A stretch of 64,000 bases of DNA from Neodontobutis hainanensis (GCA_024349245.1 JALDNG010000040.1:1199501-1263500); one strand, 5' to 3'. Counted from the first letter of the stretch, positions 1 through 14,153 are shown. Notes: generated by a model not told the origin, from the sequence alone. Numbers and translations: made by a program.

Positions 1-3000
1 TGTGTCATTTCTCACAGATGTTAAACGCAGCGCTGCCATCTGCTACACGCTCTCAGACACGTGTAAAATTAAAAAGTATTCACTAGTATTAAAAGGTCAA
101 ACACCCTGCACTCAAAGGTTACACTCTAATCTTTCACATTATCCACAGAACATTTGTTCCTATTCCCCTTCATGTGTTCATTCCTCTAGTCTTCATATTG
201 AATTCTTGATACACATGCTGTATTATGCTTCAGAAGCACTTTAAGGTAGTGGGCTTTGAAGTAATTTAGGAGCTTTTTTACATGGCATTAGTCCAGAGGC
301 ATTTAGAGTGCGAAAATAGTGTTTCATGTAAAAACGATGATGTCCAGTCCCAGTTTGTATCGATTGCATTTTCAGCCAAATGCACAGCACACGAACAACA
401 ATGGATATATCTCCTTGTTTTTCTACCCAACAAAGTCTAGATTTGTTTTGTAGCTGTAACAGAACTGTCTAGTGTCCCGGCAGCACTACGTTTTCTATAG
501 ATCCTTTCACATTTTTTTTATATTTGTATTACTTTTGCCTGATAATGCTTTTGTTGTCTATAATGTTGTGTAAAGGCAGATCATGGTTTTACAGTCTTTG
601 ATGAGGAAGCATAGGTCCCAAATTAATCAAATAAACTACCCACTCACATTTACATTACTCAACATTTACGTTTTCATGTACAGCCCATGTCATAGAGTCT
701 GTCATGAGTTATTTCTGACCATTATTCTCACATTGATGACTTTGGTTTCAACGCAGAGTACATTTTCCAAATTAAACACCTTATGTAATACCAACCCATG
801 TGTCTTCTAAAGTTTCCTTGCCCTCGTTTTTAGTCGTACTGAGTCTTGGACGTCCTGCTTTAGAAGTCATCCCCTGCCCCTTTCAATAGGATTAACCCTC
901 AACCAATTTAGGTCTCCTCTTGTTTCAGACCAAGCACCTGGACGGCACACACGGGTTTTATCATGTCCGAAAAAAATGACAAACAAGGAAAGAAACTGTA
1001 TTTTTTTTTTCTTTTGCCGTGAGACCATTGAGCGGCGAGTTTGTGCCAGCACTTATCGGTTCAAAAGCCCACAGCGAGAGCAGCAGCCGGAGAAAGAGGA
1101 AGGAGGGAGGGAGCGCTAATCTGTGGTGGAGCAATGAAGCGCCGCAGAATATAGGCCACTGGCCCATTTTTTTTATTGAAGAGGAATGAAGATTTGCAGC
1201 GTGTAAAAATAGTGCTGCTAATTTGAATATCTGCATCTTTTTTTAAACTCAATGTGTCACTTGAACAAGGTCTTATTGAATTGGACTCTGGACTCTGACC
1301 CTCTGTTTTATTATTAGGATTTTTTTCATCACGTTTTGCACAGTTTTATAAAATAATAAGTAAATCATCAACAACAATTTCAGTATTTTCATTGAACATT
1401 ATCATTTATTTTGAGGAAGTCCATATACTCCAATTATAACATTGAGTATGAGTACGTAATATTGAGTACATATTGAGTAAGTCATTTTTGATCACAATAA
1501 TGTTTTATTAGTGACATGTTGATCACTGTTTAATAGTTATTCAATCATTTAAAAAATAAATACATTACATTTTTTTAAAAAGTCAAAATTTGCAGTTGTC
1601 AAATCTTGGCAAAAAGGTTTCTTTTTTTTAAATTTTTTTTAGTACTTTTAAATCTATTTTCAAAGCAATTTTTAGTTATTTTGATATTCAAGCTTTACAG
1701 AACTATAGACCTTATGACAAAATGTCCAATGCTATATATTAATGTATTAAAGTCATGTGTGTAGAATATAACTTAAGACTTACAGAATTAGTTATATTGA
1801 CAGGTTTCTGGTCTAAACACCAACATTGTTACAGCACAATGAAAGGGCCATTAAAATGAATGCAGTATGATTAAACTGTGAATTCAGAACTGATTGAAGG
1901 TCTGTGTCCTGAAAAGGACTAATAAAGGATTATTGTTTGACATGTTCTTTTAGCAACAGGTAATGTCACACAGCTGCCCACAAATAGAGGCCTTGAGATT
2001 AATTTTTCACATGAAACACATTCCCACACTTCTTGTTTTGTGTGGATTTTTAAAACTGAACTCATCTATTAAGTTATTATAGATTGGATTATGGGTGTGA
2101 TAATACTGTCTGACTGCAGTATACCGTCTTGCTTCTTCTTGTTTTTGTTGCTAAAACTAAAGAGAAACTGTAACAGCGAGGAGGAGTTAGTGTAGGCAGC
2201 CAGCAACAATCAATCGTCCCCAGTGACACCAGCATAGGCTCCAGCTCTGTGGGCACCGCACAGTGTGTCCTGCATACAGATTCAACCAGGGTTTTTTTTT
2301 TTTTGGCACAAATCTGTGTAAAGCCAGAGGGTAAAGGTTTGAGACACAAAAATACAGAGAAAAACAGAGACTTAGAGACTTGATGATACAATATATTCTT
2401 TAAATAAAAAAAAAAGACAGTGACAATGAGGCAACAAAAAATGGACCATGTGATGCTTCAAGACACCTGGCATCAAAAGTAAATTTTTCTTACAGCTACT
2501 TTTTTTTTTTACTGCCTGTTAGCATCACTAGTTACATTTTTGAATCGACTTAATGTCCTCAACACTTTCTCTAAATATGATAATTTCTAGCTCAATGTTT
2601 TTTTAATATAACAACTTGGCTTAATGGATCCATTGTCCAAGTCTAAGGGCTGTCATCAGAATCTCTTGGTCCATTATTATGTACAGTCTGTATATATGCA
2701 ACCTAACGCTTGAGGGTGAAACACATTTGAAAGAGCTGTAGATCTTGTTTTGGATGCATTTCTTCGGCCAAATCTTACTTCCTGCCGTCGCCATGGACAC
2801 ACTTCCTGGCTCTGTGTTTAGGGCAGCGTAAAAAAACATCAGAGAGAGCGAGGGAGGGAGGGAGGCAGAAAGGGAGGAAGAGAAGCAGCTGGACTCGCTG
2901 TTAGCATTAAACAGAGCTAATCCCGGCTGCTTTGTTCAACACATCTCTCTGCTTCCTGTTTGACGGCTCGACTGCTGTTTATCAAACCATACAACGTGTT

Positions 3001-4809
3001 CGGAGTCGGATTACTGAACTCTGCAGAACACAGTCCTGACAAATCTATTAAAATGTTGCTGTTCGCAGATTTTTTGAGAGAAATTCTATAAAAAATACAT
3101 CAATCAATAGATAGTGTTGGGGTTAAACACAAATATCTGAACTAATTTACGTTGTTAGTGGAAGGTTGCTTGTTGTTTAAAGTGTAGAAGATGTTCTGTC
3201 CTTTCTATGATTGTTGAGACCAAGAATGCAAGTTGCTATTGAAGTTAGCAGCAGGAAATGGTTTGTTAAGAAAGGTCAGGAGGAGTTTTGATGGTTAGAG
3301 TTCTTCAATGGGCTTCCAGTTCCTTTAAAAAGTTAGGGTAAAATGCAAGGCTAAGTGAAAAAGGATTGGTTGAATTCAAAATTAAATGGCGCAGCTGATC
3401 CTAAACCAGATTTTTCTACAGCTGCTACAGTGCCTGGAACTAGATAAAGTTGGATTTCTCCCACAGCTGCAGCCCAGAGTTCTGTAGAGAGTCTGTCTGT
3501 TTGAGTTCAGTCATAGTAAGTCACTGTTACCAGCACAATCTTTATTTTAAGTCTTTGCATGAATGCTATTTGTGTTTAAAGCTCGTCAGTTTCCATAGGC
3601 ATCTCCATGACAACGAAGCAAAAGTTTGAATCCTCAATCTTTATTCAATGTTGTGATGCTTAACATTGACCCTTTTTAAAAACACAAGTAGATTTCCAAA
3701 AATGTATTTTATCAAAAGTCTCACACTTTGATCTCCTACATGCAAGTACGATAACCTGTGTTTGAGTTTTAGTTGCACAGTGATCAATGCGAATGAACAG
3801 CTCAGTGATGTATGTGCTGCACATGTGGAGCGCAGACAGAGCGTCTCTTCATCCAGTCACTGTGCTGCCCTCTGCTTAATCTAAATGAAAACCGCTTCGT
3901 CGGGCTGCAGGGCAGAGCAGATGGCCTTGAATCAAAAACCAGGGAGAGAAAACCGCACAGGCCAGATGTTAAGGAGAGGACAAACTGTAGAAGGAAGAGA
4001 CAAGGAAGTGAGATCAACAGGGAGTTGTTTATGTTCCCACTAATCAACATAAATCCTGTTTCTGCTCGACCCGCTGACCCAGCAGTGTCGGTCAAGAAAC
4101 GGTGTCCCACTCTGACGCTGAGCCGCTGTCACGACTAATTCCCTAAATCCATTAAAACTGGGCTTTGGCAAAGCTCTAACGCCGTGAGCAAGTCAGTCAC
4201 CGACAACACCTGATGCGTCTCACAGTCGGGTCATTAAAAGCTGCTATTAGTTTTTAGGTTTTAACCAAGCAGATGCCTCTGGAACGTAGCTCAACCAGTA
4301 TCATTCTTCGCCTTTTCTCACTCAACATAAAGTGAGATTTCAAAATTCATAAACCTTTGAGAAGCAAATAAACTTTGTTTAATGTCACAGAGAGTGTTTT
4401 GTCTGTGGGACTAAAAGGATACTGTCTTTTTAATGCCACCCATAAATGTAGCAGCGAGGGTTGTACTTTGGTGGCAGGATCAACTATAATCTTTTTGAAA
4501 TAACTACATTTTACAGCTGTTTTTTGCGAAAAGAAAAGTGCTGTTCTTTGTTGTCATTGACATGACGCAGTGAAAACTGTCACAAAAAGACTTGGGCACT
4601 TAGTTGAGCCAGTCTCTGTACAGTAATAAAGTGTGTTTCTCTTCTCATCTCAACTCTTTCATTACATTAATTCATTTATGGCATTCCCTGCACAATGTTT
4701 TACCATTATATACTGTACATCATGTTAGGGATATCATAGTTTATAGTATTTTTACTTTCAAATAACCTTCTATTGTCTTGCATTAGTCGGTTGCATGTTT
4801 GTAACAAAA
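1..4809. other. Gene-free stretch
   Basis: No exon or RNA gene was recognised. Apart from the purine-rich block at 2836-3015 it is AT-rich unique sequence with homopolymer runs. A segment around 3250-3500 contains GGGCTTCCAGTTCC and may be an old LINE relic. 3575-3640 resembles 5300-5420 (shared CATCTCCATGACAACG). The short open frames are not coding-like. Confidence 0.6.
2836..3015. other. Purine-rich tract and candidate cis-element
   Basis: Bases 2836-2890 are nearly all purine (GAGGGAGGGAGGGAGG type). Bases 2890-3015 are repeat-free and contain GCTAATCCC (bicoid/OTX-type site) and a TTTGTT SOX-like site. Regulatory function is inferred only from this motif content. Confidence 0.2.
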
Positions 4810-4864
4810 ATAATTTCCCCTTGGGGATGAATAACAGTAATTCTGATTCTGATTTTGATTCTGT
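4810..4864 (+). repeat. Probable LINE 3' tail with (TTCTGA)n
   Basis: ATAATTTCCCCTTGGGGATG AATAA followed by TTCTGATTCTGATTTTGATT CTG. A 'ttcccc...ggggat-aataaa' end with a short tandem hexamer is a frequent fish retrotransposon terminus. About 200 AT-rich bases upstream may belong to it. Confidence 0.55.
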
Positions 4865-5706
4865 AGTTTTTAACCAAAATAGTTTTAGTTATGTACAAAC
4901 AACAACAAAACATCATAATGCCATTTAAAACTGATTCAGTTTAAGGACAACACACAAAGACAAATAGAAAAAAACACCAGAAAATAGTTGAAAAGGTGAA
5001 TTTTGGAGAGTTCATAGAGAATACTTCTAATGTAATATTTAAAAATGTGATATAAATCAGTTTATGGAAACACTTACAAGTACCACACTAACCAAATGGG
5101 CCAATTAACCATTTTACTATTGTTGCATTGTTCTGTTGTTCTTAATATTAGGCCAATGTATTGACAACTGACAAATGAATAAACGTTTTCAGACATTTTC
5201 TTCAGAACAATTACCTCTCGACAGAGTCACTGTTCTCTCCGACGCCAGCTACAAACTGTAACAAAACCTCAGCATATTGTCTTCTCTCGGGCTTTTTCGA
5301 CGACATCCAGTTTTGCTCAGAGCCCTGCAGTTTCCACAGAGACCGGCATCTTCCAAACATCTCCATGACAACGGAGGAAAAGTTGACTCTGATCAAGGAG
5401 TTGTTCATGACAAAATAATGGATTCCGAAAACTTTAAATTAACGAAGGTTCGAGTGTCAAAAGAACAAAATGTTTAAGCAGTGGCCGTAACCTCTGCCTT
5501 TTACATAAATCAGTGAGTCAGACATGTTGGACAGCAGCATGGTCCTTTTTCTTCTTCGGGAGCATACTTTATTGACCCATGCACGTCATTTTTGGAATCA
5601 CTTTCATCCATTGGGTTAGTAAGCCTCTAAGTGCGTCTAAAACATCAAACGCACTGTGGACGTATGGAGAGCTAGAGACATGCCTAACTGTAGCAGCTGC
5701 TCAGAC

Positions 5707-6682
5707 CAGTGTTAATTTCGTTGACAAAATAATTTCATCATTATTTTTGTCACAAATATTTTTTTGCAGACAAAAACGAAACGAAAACTAAAAAAGAAGT
5801 CACTGATGGAGACTAAAACTATAACTAAATTGATTGACATTATCGTCAACGAATAAAGGACGAGACGAAAATAGACTCTGACGAAAATCCAATTAGCAGA
5901 CGGATAGATGAACAAAAGAACCAATCCGCAAAACGGAACAGTCAAACACACTCCGGTACAGTAGGTGGCGGTATGCACCAAAAAAAAATAGGTTGTGACC
6001 CGCCATTAATACTAGAGAAGAAGAAGAAGAACAGAACAGGCGAAACTGCATGAGAAGAAGAGAGAAGAGAGAAGTCACTTTAGCACGAAGTGCTTTCTTG
6101 AAAATGAATAGAGGTAAATAAGTGTTACTATTCTGTGGTTGAATTGCCAGCATTGGGGTAGCAAGAAGAAAATGCCGTTCAGTGCACTTTAGATTCGAAA
6201 TTAAAAATGTTTGCACTTATTGTTCAGCTCAGCTGTAAGCTTTAAGGTCCTGGACCTAACTTTATTTTTCTTTTATTGATGGTGAATTGGCAGCTAGTTA
6301 TTGTTTACATTACCATGACAGTGTTTGTTGCTGCATAAAAGCTTTTGAATTGAAATAAAAAGACTGTTGTGTTGACATAAAGTTGAATTTGTGTTTTATA
6401 TATTTTGGTTAAGTTTATTTTCTATACCAAACTTATAAAATATTGTAAAAAAATGTCTAGTAAATCTGTTATTGATTTTAGTCTTATTTTAGTTTAGCAA
6501 TTTTAGTCGACTAAATACCAAGCAATTTTAGTCGACTAAAATAACAAGCAATTTTAGTCAACTAAAATAAGACTAAAATTAAAACAAATCAGATGACTAA
6601 AACTTAAATAAAACTAAAATGAATTATAGTCAAAAGACTAAGACTAAAACTAAATTAAAATTTTGTGTCAAAATTAACACTG
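5707..6682. mobile_element. Non-autonomous hAT-type transposon (MITE), 976 bp
   Basis: The ends carry 12-bp inverted repeats CAGTGTTAATTT / AAATTAACACTG and are flanked by perfect 8-bp direct repeats GCTCAGAC (5699-5706 and 6683-6690), the hAT signature. The interior is AT-rich with several tandem blocks of AGCAATTTTAGTCGACTAAA type near the right end. It has no transposase frame. Frames crossing it (for example 5712-6216 minus and 6619-7176 plus) are chance. Confidence 0.9.
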
Positions 6683-6764
6683 GCTCAGACTCTTACCCTC
6701 TGTCCATCTTTATATACAGTCTAAACTCTGACACAGCTCTGACAAATGACAAAAATACTAGACA

Positions 6765-6783
6765 GTATATATATATATATATA
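6765..6783. repeat. (AT)n microsatellite
   Basis: Alternating TA for about 19 bp, just right of the hAT element. Confidence 0.9.
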
Positions 6784-7785
6784 CTTGCACATTTCCCACA
6801 GAACAATCTAACATTAATCCAAATAGAAGAACAAGTATTGTATAACATCAATGCGTACATAACCCGACTGAACTGTAGAGCAATGATAACAGGGCTGCTA
6901 CGTTACCGCCCGGAGGCTAACAAGCTTAACTGCCTCCAGATTTCAGCCTCGATGACAACCTGTTGCATCAGGCAGCCGCCGAACGCATTACACAACATTA
7001 ACAAGGCTATTTATTACAGAGAGAATTATTTTGTGGCATCAGTTCATCGCACTGCTTTCTTATCCAGTAAAACTGATGAGGACTATTTGTTTATTTTCTC
7101 TGCTTTTTTTCTCCAAATCAAGGTGACTGGTCAAAATAGAGGCACAAGGAGAAACTCACAAACTCTTAATTATTAAGAAAAGCCAATAAAAACTTGAATA
7201 AAACTAGGAATTCAGGCTAAGTATGTTGTTGTATCCACTGGATAAATTACAGAAAAATACAAACTACACAAATACAGATTATTACTATTATTACTGTTGT
7301 TATTCTTATAGGGCTATGGCTTGATTCATAACCACAAATAAACCCATCCCTAATCTAAATGTCTTTAATAGTAAAATGTAATAATGGTTAAGACAGAAGG
7401 AAGAAAATCACAAGAAACAAATGAGAAAAAGGATTCAAACCAGGGTCACACACCTTGTATTGTGTGACAAGACCCGAGTTAAAATGAGTTTGTGACTGAG
7501 ACAAAGCCGAGTCAAAAATCATATCAAGACCAAGACAAGACGGAATCAAAATGAGACCATCTTTATAAGATCTTTATAAAACAGAGCACACAGCATAACC
7601 CCTGACATAAACAGAAATGAATGTGACTCTTTGAACACATGTCACCGAATATGTAAAAATGTTCATTGTACAGCATGAACCTCAGCTGGTTCATTATGGA
7701 GCTGACGAATGACCTGGACATAAGTAGAATTATCCCACCTCACTACCTTTCTACCTAATGACATTTCGTCAGCTCCACCGTTTCG

Positions 7786-7829
7786 ACAGATGAACGTACA
7801 GGCCCTGACAGATGAACGTACAGGCCCTG
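7786..7829. repeat. 22-bp perfect tandem duplication
   Basis: Two exact copies of ACAGATGAACGTACAGGCCC TG in direct tandem (7786-7807 and 7808-7829). A small local duplication with no gene context. Confidence 0.95.
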
Positions 7830-9348
7830 ACTCTGATGCACACTGACGGTTTGTTGACTACAGCGGACGTTAGATGCAGCGGTGCGTCACTCGTGGAGCA
7901 GCCAGATCTTGAATAAAATCATGAAAATGTATTTATATCGTCAATGCTTCATTAGCTTTCAGGCTTTATGCGAGATAAAAATATCTTTGTGCCTCTGGGA
8001 GGAGAGCGGATGAGGAGGGGAGGGGTCCGACGTCGTGTGCACGAGTCTGTGCAGAAACCCACCACCGTTTTGGCTTCTTTGTGTCTCGTCTTTTGTGTCA
8101 ACGTGGGACGTTATGATGAAATTATGAGATGACGTCAGACTCGTTTGTAGCATGTAGAGCTAGTTATAGGTTGCCTCAGAGCTTTCATGTTCTTGTGTTG
8201 TGACACTTATATTTTAGTGTCATTGGGTACTTGTTAAATGTTTCATGTTGGCAATCTGTTTTTAAAAATATCTAGACAGGTGTAAACTGGGTGTTAGTGG
8301 GATTTCAACAAAGACACATGTGACAAAAGGTGGAAATCATCCGCTAACGTCAGCCTCTCCAGTCGAGTCAAAAATATCTCTTTCCACTCCACACTTCTCC
8401 CTGTTAAACCTACACTCCTTTATTATATCAAATATAAAACAGTAGCAGCACACAGTGTCTCAGATCATTGCCACTTTGGTGTTTTTTAGTTTAATCCTAA
8501 AGCCACAAATAGCTCCAGACTGCAGCATATGAATCTTTCTGACCTGATCACGGGCAAAATGAAGTGTCATTATAACAAATTACACTCATTTCACATCCAG
8601 TCATTCACCTTGAAGCGGGTGGGAATTACAGGGTGGTAACATGTTTTAACTGCTGACCGTCTGGCAGCGGAGATGATGGAAGAGATGTACAAAAGGCTAA
8701 AAGAGCAGACACTACGCGAGAATCCACTGGGAAATGAAAATGTGTCATGTCATTTTTTGTGTTGACATTTATTACCAAGAAACCCACTGCTTTATGAGAA
8801 GCATTCAAATGCAACCTTGCTTCCTACCACAAATGGCTACTGAAAACTGAGTTTAAGTCCAAAAATCTGTTTAATAAACTTCAAACGTCCTCAAACACAA
8901 ATAAAACCACTTCCAGACGGACAGGTTGAGTGTTCAAGTGGTATCTGATCCATAGTGAGCCTCCAGTGAGACGCCAGTGTCACAGGTTTGGATCAGTCGG
9001 CCAATAATCAGGATCAGAGAGGAGTCTGTCGGGTGAGACTTCTGGCTGCAGGAGTAAACGTGGGTGATGGGGTTTGAGAGCATGAACAGAAAAAAAGGAC
9101 CAAAGATGACCAATAAATGTCACAGCAGGGGGTAAAAGGGGTAATGGGTCCAACTGGAAGCAGTCGCAGTAAAAAAGGGAAAAGACCCAGTTAACTGTGG
9201 TCAGCCGAGAGTACTATGTGGAAATGTGAGTAAGCTTAAAGAAGCTATAAATACTAACCAAGCAACTGTTTTTAAAGACAAATGCCATGGCTAATCAACT
9301 GTTGTGTTACAATTAATTACATTTAAAAGTGCAGAGAAGTTGTGGTAG

Positions 9349-9605
9349 CATTTCTACAACCTGTGAGCACCTATGGTAGCCTCAAAGGGACATGCTGTTG
9401 ATCAAACCCAGTGGAGTTCACTTTACAAATTTTGAAACAAAACAAATTTTGTTCATGCATGTCCCGAACCTTTCTTCTATCCTAGTTTGTGTTTTCAAAA
9501 TAGAACCATCAATGTGTTTCTCCTCCAGCAGTGCTCAGTTTGTCTGCTCTGAGAAGTAGTAGGAACAAAAACACTCACTGGGTTCCATTCAGCTTTAAAT
9601 TCTTT
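9349..9605 (+). repeat. Short dispersed repeat family R1, copy a
   Basis: Two blocks shared with the other copies: CTGTGAGCACCTATGGTAGC ... AAACCCAGTG, and CTCCAGCAGTGCTCAGTTTG TC ... TAGGAAC. There is no coding potential. The terminal AAAGGTGCAGTGTGTA block is not preserved here. Confidence 0.7.
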
Positions 9606-11448
9606 CTTTTTCAATGCATAGAGCAACCAGAGCACAGTCTCAATCTAAACCACCTTTAACATGCTCCGAATGTCAAAGTCCATAATCTACTCAACTCTGA
9701 TACAATCTGAAATCAGTTTTTTGGTCCTTTCTGTGATTTAATTCCCAGGTTTATTTGCCTGACACCAGTCCATGCAGCAGGCGAGAAGTCAAACCAGCGC
9801 CTCTCGTTTTGTCATTATCACATCCTGAAGGTCTCCAACACTGTTCGTTCTCTCCATTATCCCACTTCATTTCCTCCGAACGTCTCGACCGCTTTCCCCT
9901 TCGCTCTATAATCACTTCTCTGTTTCCTTCCTCTCAGCGCTCACTATGTCGTCACACTTATATTTTTTACACTTCTGACTCGTTATTCCTCTGCAGTGCT
10001 ATTTGGTTCAAAAATACAGTATGTTCTTCACAACTGTGTTCTCACTCTGTAGTGTCATGATGGAAAAATATATTTTATATACAGTACTAAATCAAACACC
10101 ATTAAAACCGGTCATAGCCACGTCGATAATCCCCTACGCACTCTTCTACATCTTCACTAAACTTAAGAAAAAAAAACTAATGCTGGCCAGATATTTGCGA
10201 GAGTTCCCTGAACACATCATGTCCAAAATAAGAGCGTTTAGAGTCCTTTTCCTTTTAGGATCCGGCTCAAAATGAAGCCCTGGATTATCATTAAGAACGA
10301 GAAACGTAAATCTTCTCCGAACAAATATCACATAATCCTTTAAAACATTGTCTAAAAACAACCACCTGCAACATGGGAGCAGCTGAATAAACAAGAATCA
10401 ACCTGTCGTCTTTTACTAAAGAGGTTTAAACAGATTTGTTATAAGAAGACACAACATGGACTTTTATCTGTTGTAAATTCTCCGAACAGCAAAAACACAA
10501 CTCGACAAATATACTGTAGTGAGCTAAAGGCCAAAAAAATAAACTAAGAAGCCAGAAAGATTTGTGAATGCACCGATGAACAACCTTTCGAGGAGAACAG
10601 CAGTGGTCCCCTTAATTTATGGGGCTTGAAGAGTTGGACAAATTATAGCCATTGTGTTTGAGGGGAACCTTCCCGCTCTAGTTCAGTTTCTTTGGCAAAA
10701 TTTGCACCAAAAAAACAGACAGAAAAGGTGCTTAAAATATGGCTAAAAAGATAATAAACAGTAAGCAGCAAGTACGTAGCTCTTGGTAGGACGTAAGCAT
10801 GCTAATTTCAGCCATAACTGGTTCATGAAGGCAGCAAAATAAAAGAAACAGTGATTCATCAAATTATTCACATCATAACATACTTGGATTCAAATCTTTT
10901 TCCAATTTTCATTTTATCCGATGTAACCCGAGAAAGAGCCCAGACTACGACTTCTGCTGAAACATCACAAAACCTTTTCCGCTGCCAAAACCACGCTCAT
11001 GCAGCAGCACCTCCACCTCTCAGCGCTCTGCTCTCTGTGAAACGATTTAATCTCACAGTAAAAACGCAAAACAAAGGCGATGATTCAGGCTCTGGGGGCC
11101 AGATGACACACTCCGGGTCAAAATGAATTGGGCTCACATTCACAGCAATCCTGATGAAAGAGCTACTTTATGATTCATTTTCCACTTTTATAACTAATGA
11201 AAAGGAGACATTTTGGGCTGAGATCTGTCAATAGGCATGTTTTCACCAAAGCGGCACGGGTCAGATGGGTCAGTGCAACGTGCTTTTACAAATCCTTCAA
11301 GGTGGAAACTCAACACTGCTGTTGGTTAAAGGATGTTAGAGGGGAATTTACTTTTTTTTTCTTATAAAAAAGGTCATAAAGAAAGCTTGTCTAAGACACT
11401 TACAACTCTCATCAAAGCAACAATTAAAATTTTATACTTTTTCCAAAT

Positions 11449-11600
11449 AAATGTGGCTCGGTGGTAGAGAGGTCATTTATAACCAGACGTTTGGTGGTTT
11501 GATTCTTTCCCCGCATCTCAAAACTGTTGTGTCCTTGGGCAAGACACTTACTTGGGTTAACCCTTGGCCTCCAGTGGTGTTCCAGCTGTAACACTAAATT
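11449..11600 (+). mobile_element. tRNA-derived SINE (second type)
   Basis: The pol III box A-like TGGCTCGGTGG (11454-11464) and box B-like GGTTTGATTCT (11496-11506) are about 42 bp apart, as in tRNA. They are followed by the fish SINE body motif GTGTCCTTGGGCAAGACACT and ACCCTTGGCCTCCAGTGGTG. The 3' end is unclear and may reach about 11690. Confidence 0.75.
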
Positions 11601-12535
11601 AATAAAGTACTTGTCTTGTGGCTTTTGCTTGGTGAATGGAAAACATTGCATTCTTTGTCAATTTTGCATTAATAAGAAAATAATGGGACCCTAAAAAGTA
11701 TGAAACAGGGATTTCTCTGAATGTTTAAGTTCAGTAAACTAGGGATAAACAGGAAACAATGGTCTTCTACTGTTAATCATGTACTATTGAAGGAAGATCT
11801 GTTGTGTTCATCTTATACCAAAACATTAATTCTTCTCACATTTGCATGGTGTCATTGTTTCCACAGCAGCATAACCCTCCTAGACACATCCCAGTGGAAA
11901 CACAAGCCTCTTTCGGGGTTATTATCTGTACCAAACCCACAAGATTTTCTCAAGCTCTTCTGACAACACGTGGCTGTTATTCTTATTGAGATACCACAAA
12001 AGCTACGCTGTTTTTGTCCAAACACTACCCATCCCTCACCTTTCACAGCCGACTGTTGCCAGTGGAGGTGTATTTGCATGTTTCTCAGTCTGTGTTTGAC
12101 CGACACCTGCACAAACCCACATCTCGCCTTTTGCGAGCCGTTATCTCTGTGTGAACATTGTGCCTTCCTTCGAAATGTTTCCATCCACTATTGTGTATTC
12201 TGGGGTTTTTTTATGTAGCAGCTGCTGAATGCCGCCAGAGAAAGAGAACGGGAGATGAACTTGTGAGCGGCAACGCATGCATGAATTTAACAGCACGTAT
12301 CTTTCAAGCTGTGTCGACTCCTCAGGAAGTAGACAGAGAGTTAACAAGGGGATAACAAGGGCACAGTGCTATAACCAATGTACTGTACACAATTCAAGAC
12401 AATAGCTTTTATGTCTGAAATTGGCAAGTGTCTGCTTAAAGAGCCAACTGATAACATTTGTCTTAGATAGTTAAATTAAAAGCACTCTTTACATGTGTCT
12501 GTCTTGGGAAAATAGTTCCTAAAAAAAACAGAGGA

Positions 12536-12763
12536 AGGAGCCTTTAGTTCCTATTTATACAACTGTCCAGAGCAAACAAACTGATCACTGCCGAACAGAT
12601 ATTTAACACTCAAACGTTCTGAGACTTTTCAATACAAAACAGCGTGACCCTGCAGGGGTACCGTAGATGCTCACAGGCTGTAGAAAAGAGGGGTGTTTGG
12701 TCAGAAACTGCGAGCTACAATGTCACCTCTAGATGTTGTTAAATCCTACACACTGCACCTTTA
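12536..12763 (-). repeat. Short dispersed repeat family R1, copy b
   Basis: On the minus strand it reads AAAGGTGCAGTGTGTAGGAT, then ACATCTAGAGGTGACA, CTACAGCCTGTGAGCATCTA, CCCTGCAGGGTCA and finally CAGTGATCAGTTTGTTTGCT. This is the most complete copy and defines the order of blocks. Confidence 0.75.
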
Positions 12764-12899
12764 AAGTCAAAGACAATACAGTTCAAACATGCAACACCAT
12801 GACACAAAACAGCACCTTTGATAAGTTTAGATAAAACTACTTCACCTATCAACAAAACTCTTTTTCTTTGGCATCTATGAAAATATTTGGGATATGGCA

Positions 12900-12974
12900 T
12901 TAAGCTCCAATGTCAAACTGAATCTAACACAGTGTGTCCAGACTCCGTTAAAAACATGATTTTAAGAAGAAGAA
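12900..12974. repeat. Left arm of a 75-bp inverted repeat
   Basis: Begins TTAAGCTCCAATGTCAAACT and ends GATTTTAAGAAGAAGAA. Its reverse complement is at 14763-14837 with about two mismatches. Both outer ends carry TTAA. Confidence 0.88.
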
Positions 12975-14153
12975 AAGTTCATAAAAGGAGCTGAAGAAGC
13001 TTTTGTATAATGTCAAAAGTTACAAAAGATGCTTTATTTTTAGAAACTGAAAGCTTGTGAAAAAAATGTTTCTATTTTGAGATTCAAGGCTGAATGATTG
13101 ATGATCTGAGCTCAGTAGAAATCTGTAGCTTGTAGTGTTAGGTTTAACAAACTATAGTTAGAGTGTTAGCTGCAGTAATTAAACACAGTCATTTATAAAA
13201 GTGAGCAATAATATGCATAAGATTTTGAGACAATAATGTCTCTGGGCTCCATTGTCTTAACACTAAATAGCTTTTCTGTGTGTTTTCTCATGCTTTGATG
13301 TAAATTAAGACATTTTTTTATTTGCTTCCTTCCCCCACACCTTTTTTCCAGCTTGTACCTTTTCATTAGCTTATTGTACTTCTACAGCTGACAGCTCTCG
13401 AAGCCTTGAAGAGTGGAGCAAAGAAGTATTTGAGTAGTTGAGTGATCATTTCTGACAGTTTCTTTAGGCTTCCACAGTCATTCAGTCTGACATAAGTTTT
13501 TACGATCACATGACAGGCTGTACTCACAAATATTAAAGTACTTTTTTTTTTTTTTTACTAAAATATTATGGATTGCTTAAAACAAAGAAATTAGTAATAC
13601 CATTTCTACGTTTTAGTTTTAGTTTTAGTGGCTTTGTCCCTGAATTACGATAAAAGTAAATATAGTTTAATATATGTACATACAAACAAAGAACACATAA
13701 AGAAGTTTATATCAGCTGCTTTACTTTTCTTTTTCTCAAAACGGAAGCTGACCGCAAAATATTCTCGATAAAAGAAGTCATCAGTTTTGGAAAATGGTAA
13801 CCGACTGACTGTGTGCTGTCAGTGAGCAGGTAGAGAACATTTGCTGTAAATCAGCTGCTCTATTGTTTCTTCCATGTGGGCCACATCTGCTAACGGCTAT
13901 AAGCTTCAAGTCAGTGCCTGCTTATGGCCATGTTACACTCGATTAGCGTAAAACACAGCAGATGACATGAATGAGCCAGTGTTATTTCATGATGTACACA
14001 AAATGTCAACATATGCTGTCATTTCTTTCCCGCAACAACTAGTGGAAAGTGCGTCTCAGGCATTTTAAGCATCTGACTGACCATAGTCTTTTCTAATGTG
14101 TTATTTTCATGCGTTTCATGCACGTGGGCCGCTGCAGGCGTGGGCGCTCTGGC

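Larger units (their letters stand above)
6691..12535. other. Gene-free stretch
   Basis: Holds the 22-bp tandem duplication, R1 copy a and the SINE at 11.4 kb. Around 7460-7560 there is a run rich in GACAAGACC/GAGACAAAG words, similar to 24610-24650 and 58615-58665, suggesting another low-copy repeat. Nothing coding is seen. Confidence 0.55.

Noticed and set aside
6619..7176. 185-codon open frame
   Set aside because: It starts inside the hAT element end, crosses an AT microsatellite and reads low-complexity sequence.
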